Assembly: GCF_022206305.1 (NCBI RefSeq)
Contig: NZ_JAKOIW010000004.1
Span: 86,188 to 150,187 of the forward strand
Direction: 5' to 3'
DNA: 64,000 bases
Source: Gordonia sp. 'Campus'
GTDB lineage: Bacteria > Actinomycetota > Actinomycetes > Mycobacteriales > Mycobacteriaceae
The position numbers and the translations under genes were made by a program. Positions 61,565 through 64,000 of the stretch are shown here, in pieces. Position 1 is the first letter of the stretch. The number at the start of each line of letters is the position of its first letter. The notes beneath the pieces were generated by a model. That model made no database searches, was not told where the DNA came from, and saw nothing but the letters and a program-made list of their open reading frames with translations.

Positions 61565-61570
61565 GGTCCT

Positions 61571-62188
61571 GTGACGTCAGCAGGTTCGGATGACACTCCG
61601 CAGGACCCGGTGGACGACCCGACGGTCGGCGACCTCCCCGACGACGACACGGCGAGCGCCGGTCGCTACGGGAGCGGCGGTCGGCTCAGTCCGGCACTCG
61701 TAGCGACACTCGTGGCCATCCCGGTCATGGTCCTCGCCGGTTTCATCGTGTTCGCGGCACTGCGCCCCGACCCGGTGAATCCCATCGAGTCCTACGATTC
61801 CGCCGCAACCGTTCCGGAGGCGTGCGCGAAACTCCTCGCCGAGGCGCCCGAGCAGTTCGAGGGATTCGGGACGAAGGAGATCTCCGAGGACCGGGCCACC
61901 TGGCCGGCCGCCGAATCCGGCGACGACATGACGCTGCGCTGCGGCGTCACCCGCCCGGGAGAGCTGTCCCCGACGAGCAACCTGCAGGAGATCCACGCCG
62001 CGGGTCAGCAAGGCGTCCAATGGTTCATCACCGACACCGTCGACGGCTCGGGCCAGGCATACGTGTGCGTCGACCACCGGCCCTACGTCGCCATGTGGGT
62101 GCCGTCGAATGCCGGCAACGGACCCATCACCGACATCTCCGGACTGATCGACCGGACGCTCGAACGCGGCCCGCTCGACTTCGGCTAG
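61571..62188 (+). CDS. DUF3515 family membrane-anchored protein
   Basis: 205 residues. An acidic cytoplasmic tail of about 35 residues, one membrane helix (about 42-65) and an extracytoplasmic DUF3515 domain with Cys in VPEACAKLL, LRCGVTRPGE and YVCVDHRPYVAMW. The function is unknown. It keeps its place between thiL and gpsA as in Rv2980. GTG start. Confidence 0.88.
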   Translation: MTSAGSDDTPQDPVDDPTVGDLPDDDTASAGRYGSGGRLSPALVATLVAIPVMVLAGFIVFAALRPDPVNPIESYDSAATVPEACAKLLAEAPEQFEGFGTKEISEDRATWPAAESGDDMTLRCGVTRPGELSPTSNLQEIHAAGQQGVQWFITDTVDGSGQAYVCVDHRPYVAMWVPSNAGNGPITDISGLIDRTLERGPLDFG

Positions 62189-62211
62189 CCGGCGGCACGC
62201 CCGCGCGCCGG
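62189..62211. terminator. Stem-loop between DUF3515 gene and gpsA
   Basis: CCGGCG (62189-62194) and CGCCGG (62206-62211) with an 11-base loop, directly after the stop of one gene and six bases before the convergent stop of gpsA. No U-tract. Confidence 0.4.
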
Positions 62212-62216
62212 GACGT

Positions 62217-63224
62217 TCAATCCCGGTAGATCTCCGGCTTGGTGCTGCGTCCCAGAAGCGAGTTGACGGCGTCGGCGACGGACATGCCGTCATGGCACAC
62301 CTGATGCACCGCGTCGGTCAACGGCATCGGCACCTGGTGCTTCTCGGCCAGCGCCCGCACCGATGAGCACGACTTCACGCCCTCGGCGACCTGACCGTTG
62401 GTGGCCTGCTGGGCCTCGGCCATCGTCGCCCCCTCGCCCAGACGCGCGCCGAAGCTCCGGTTGCGCGACAGCGGTGACGAGCAGGTGGCGACGAGGTCCC
62501 CGATCCCGGCCAGCCCGGCGAGGGTCTCGATCTGCGCGCCCACCGCCACGCCGAGCCGGATCGTCTCGGCGAGTCCGCGGGTGATGATGGTGGCGAGCGT
62601 GTTCTGACCGAATCCGACCCCGCTGGCCATCCCGCACGCGAGTGCGATGACGTTCTTGGCCGAGCCGCCGATCTCGCAGCCGATCACGTCGGTGTTGGTG
62701 TACGGACGGAAGTATCGCGTGCTGAACGCACTCTGCAGCGCCTCCGCCCGCGACTCGTCGGTGCATGCGATCACCGTCGCGGCCGGTTGGCCCTCGGCCA
62801 CCTCTCGCGCCAGGTTCGGTCCGGTCAGCACCGCGATGCGATCGTCCTCGACACCGGTCACCTCGGCGATGACCTCACTCATCCGCAACAGCGAATTCGA
62901 TTCGATGCCCTTGGCCAGCGACACCAGCGACGCATCCGACCCGATGTAGGGCGTCCACTGGGTCAGGTTCGGCCGCAACGACTGCGAGGGCACGCCACAC
63001 ACCACGATGTCGGCACCCATGAGCGCATCGACCGCCGACGCCGTCGCGGACAATCCGTCGGGCAGCGTGATGTCCGGGAGATAGTCGGGATTGACGTGCC
63101 GACTGTTGATCGCATCGGCCAACTCGGGGCGGCGCGCCCAGATCACCGTGTCGGTACCCGCATCGACGAGGACCTTCGCCACCGAGGTTCCCCAGGAACC
63201 TGCTCCCATCACCGCCGCGCGCAC
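62217..63224 (-). CDS. gpsA: Glycerol-3-phosphate dehydrogenase (NAD(P)+)
   Basis: 335 residues from the GTG at 63224, preceded by AGGAGG at five bases. The Rossmann motif [14 protein letters not shown] and the catalytic Lys in [12 protein letters not shown] are present. Makes sn-glycerol 3-phosphate for phospholipids. Homologue Rv2982c. Confidence 0.96.
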   Translation of the reverse strand: MRAAVMGAGSWGTSVAKVLVDAGTDTVIWARRPELADAINSRHVNPDYLPDITLPDGLSATASAVDALMGADIVVCGVPSQSLRPNLTQWTPYIGSDASLVSLAKGIESNSLLRMSEVIAEVTGVEDDRIAVLTGPNLAREVAEGQPAATVIACTDESRAEALQSAFSTRYFRPYTNTDVIGCEIGGSAKNVIALACGMASGVGFGQNTLATIITRGLAETIRLGVAVGAQIETLAGLAGIGDLVATCSSPLSRNRSFGARLGEGATMAEAQQATNGQVAEGVKSCSSVRALAEKHQVPMPLTDAVHQVCHDGMSVADAVNSLLGRSTKPEIYRD

Positions 63225-63362
63225 CGCAACCTCCTGTCGGGGACACTTCGCATCCACTCGGACGGCCCCTCGGATCGACCGACCCTGCTCACCCTAGTGC
63301 CCCGCGGCGTCGACCGACCCGGAATGTCACCCACCATCACCCGGTGCTCCATGATGGTCTGC

Positions 63363-64000
63363 ATGGAACACGGTTCGGTCGACGTGAACGTCGACTCGGC
63401 GGACGTCGGACAGACCGACGTCGATGCTGTGGACGCCGATGCTGTCGAAGCCGCTTCCGTCGAGGACCAGTCGGCCGCTTCGACGGTCGCGGCCGTGCTG
63501 GCGGTGAAGAGTCTGCATCGGGCCAAATCCCGCCTCGCGGCGACGCTGTCCACGGTCCCGGCGGGTGACGACCCGACCACGCACGGGTCACTCGTCCTCG
63601 GCATGTTCCTCGACACGATCGAGGCCCTCCGCGGCGCAGGAGTCGTACGCGTCGTCGTGGTCTCCCCCGACGACGAGGTTCTCGCCGCGGCTCGGCGTGC
63701 GGGGATGCAGGGTCTCCGGGAATCGCCGGTCTCGGGCTCCGCCACCGCGGGATTGAACGCCGCATTCGCCGACGGTGCGCGCTGGGCGCGCCAGACGTGG
63801 CCGGATTCGAGCCGACTCATGTTCGTTCAGGCCGATCTCCCCGCCGCCACGAGTCGCTCCGTCGGTGAGGTCGTCCGGGCGGCTCGAGTTCACCCGTCGA
63901 GTTTCCTCAGCGACCGCGACGGGACCGGGACGGTTATCCTCCACGGCTCGACCGACGACGCGGGTGCGGTGCCGCGGTTCGGTCCCGCATCCGCGGCGGC
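63363..64000 (+). CDS. fbiD: FbiD/CofC nucleotidyltransferase for coenzyme F420, 3' truncated by window end
   Basis: 212 codons are visible and the frame is open to the right edge. The core starts VAAVLAVKSLHRAKSRLAATL near residue 43 and has GLNAAFADGAR, FVQADLPA and SDRDGTGTVIL, all diagnostic of CofC/FbiD guanylyltransferases. In mycobacteria FbiD makes enolpyruvyl-diphospho-5'-guanosine for F420. The first 42 residues are acidic, Asp/Val/Ala-rich and not part of the family. In-frame ATGs at 63351 and 63354 are alternatives. Divergent from gpsA, as Rv2983. Confidence 0.9.
   Translation, partial: MEHGSVDVNVDSADVGQTDVDAVDADAVEAASVEDQSAASTVAAVLAVKSLHRAKSRLAATLSTVPAGDDPTTHGSLVLGMFLDTIEALRGAGVVRVVVVSPDDEVLAAARRAGMQGLRESPVSGSATAGLNAAFADGARWARQTWPDSSRLMFVQADLPAATSRSVGEVVRAARVHPSSFLSDRDGTGTVILHGSTDDAGAVPRFGPASAA

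Overview
The window is high-GC actinobacterial chromosome with strong codon bias, many 1-4 base ATGA/GTGA gene overlaps, GTG starts and some apparently leaderless genes. The gene content (smtB-zur, decaprenyl diphosphate synthase, mycothiol-type reductase, octT-gpgP for methylglucose lipopolysaccharide, FbiD/CofC) points to a mycolate-producing member of the Mycobacteriales. Gordonia is the best guess, by inference and not by a search. From memory of the M. tuberculosis map, about 1.7-48.8 kb follows the order Rv2358-Rv2427c and about 53.5-64 kb follows Rv2973c-Rv2983. A 4.5-kb accessory stretch lies at the junction.

Layout. 0-2.5 kb: a secreted M28 peptidase lipoprotein, then the zinc-sensing smtB-zur pair behind a Zur-like palindrome. 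2.5-14.5 kb: a long minus-strand housekeeping run (uppS, recO, DUF3533 membrane protein, era, a cytidine-deaminase-like protein without zinc ligands, corC-like, ybeY, phoH, hydrolase, rsmE, dnaJ2, hrcA). 14.7-16.4 kb: a small conserved gene and hemW. 16.5-22.3 kb: the assimilatory sulfate reduction operon sir-cysH-cysD-cysN-sirohydrochlorin chelatase, tightly coupled and preceded by a palindrome, a small cysteine-containing leader ORF and competing RNA stems. 22.3-31 kb: two tiny membrane proteins, a GH15 trehalase-like enzyme, a CDF transporter, an M3 peptidase, lepA, a hydrolase and a PemK/MazF-like protein. 31-34.7 kb: the transglutaminase / alpha-E / permuted ATP-grasp operon. 34.7-48.8 kb: a sulfotransferase, rpsT, holA, an amino-acid permease, comEC-comEA, degV, octT-gpgP-rsfS-nadD, a VWA protein, a MoxR ATPase and proA.

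48.9-52.6 kb is the most unusual part. A CsoR-family repressor lacking the copper-binding His is divergent from an MMPL transporter (frameshifted here), a DUF302 protein and a DsbA-like protein with a one-cysteine CPFA active site. Two near-identical 16-bp operators lie between the repressor and the transporter. 52.6-64 kb returns to ordinary genes: an anchored HNH nuclease, recG, a DAK2-domain protein, rpmB, an enoyl-CoA hydratase family protein, ung, a gamma-carbonic anhydrase, thiL, an Lrp ligand-domain protein, a DUF3515 protein, gpsA, and the start of fbiD/cofC, which runs off the end.

The two best regulatory candidates are the leader-peptide attenuator before sir and the CsoR-like/MMPL/DUF302/DsbA locus. 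I saw no tRNA, rRNA, CRISPR array, prophage or insertion sequence.
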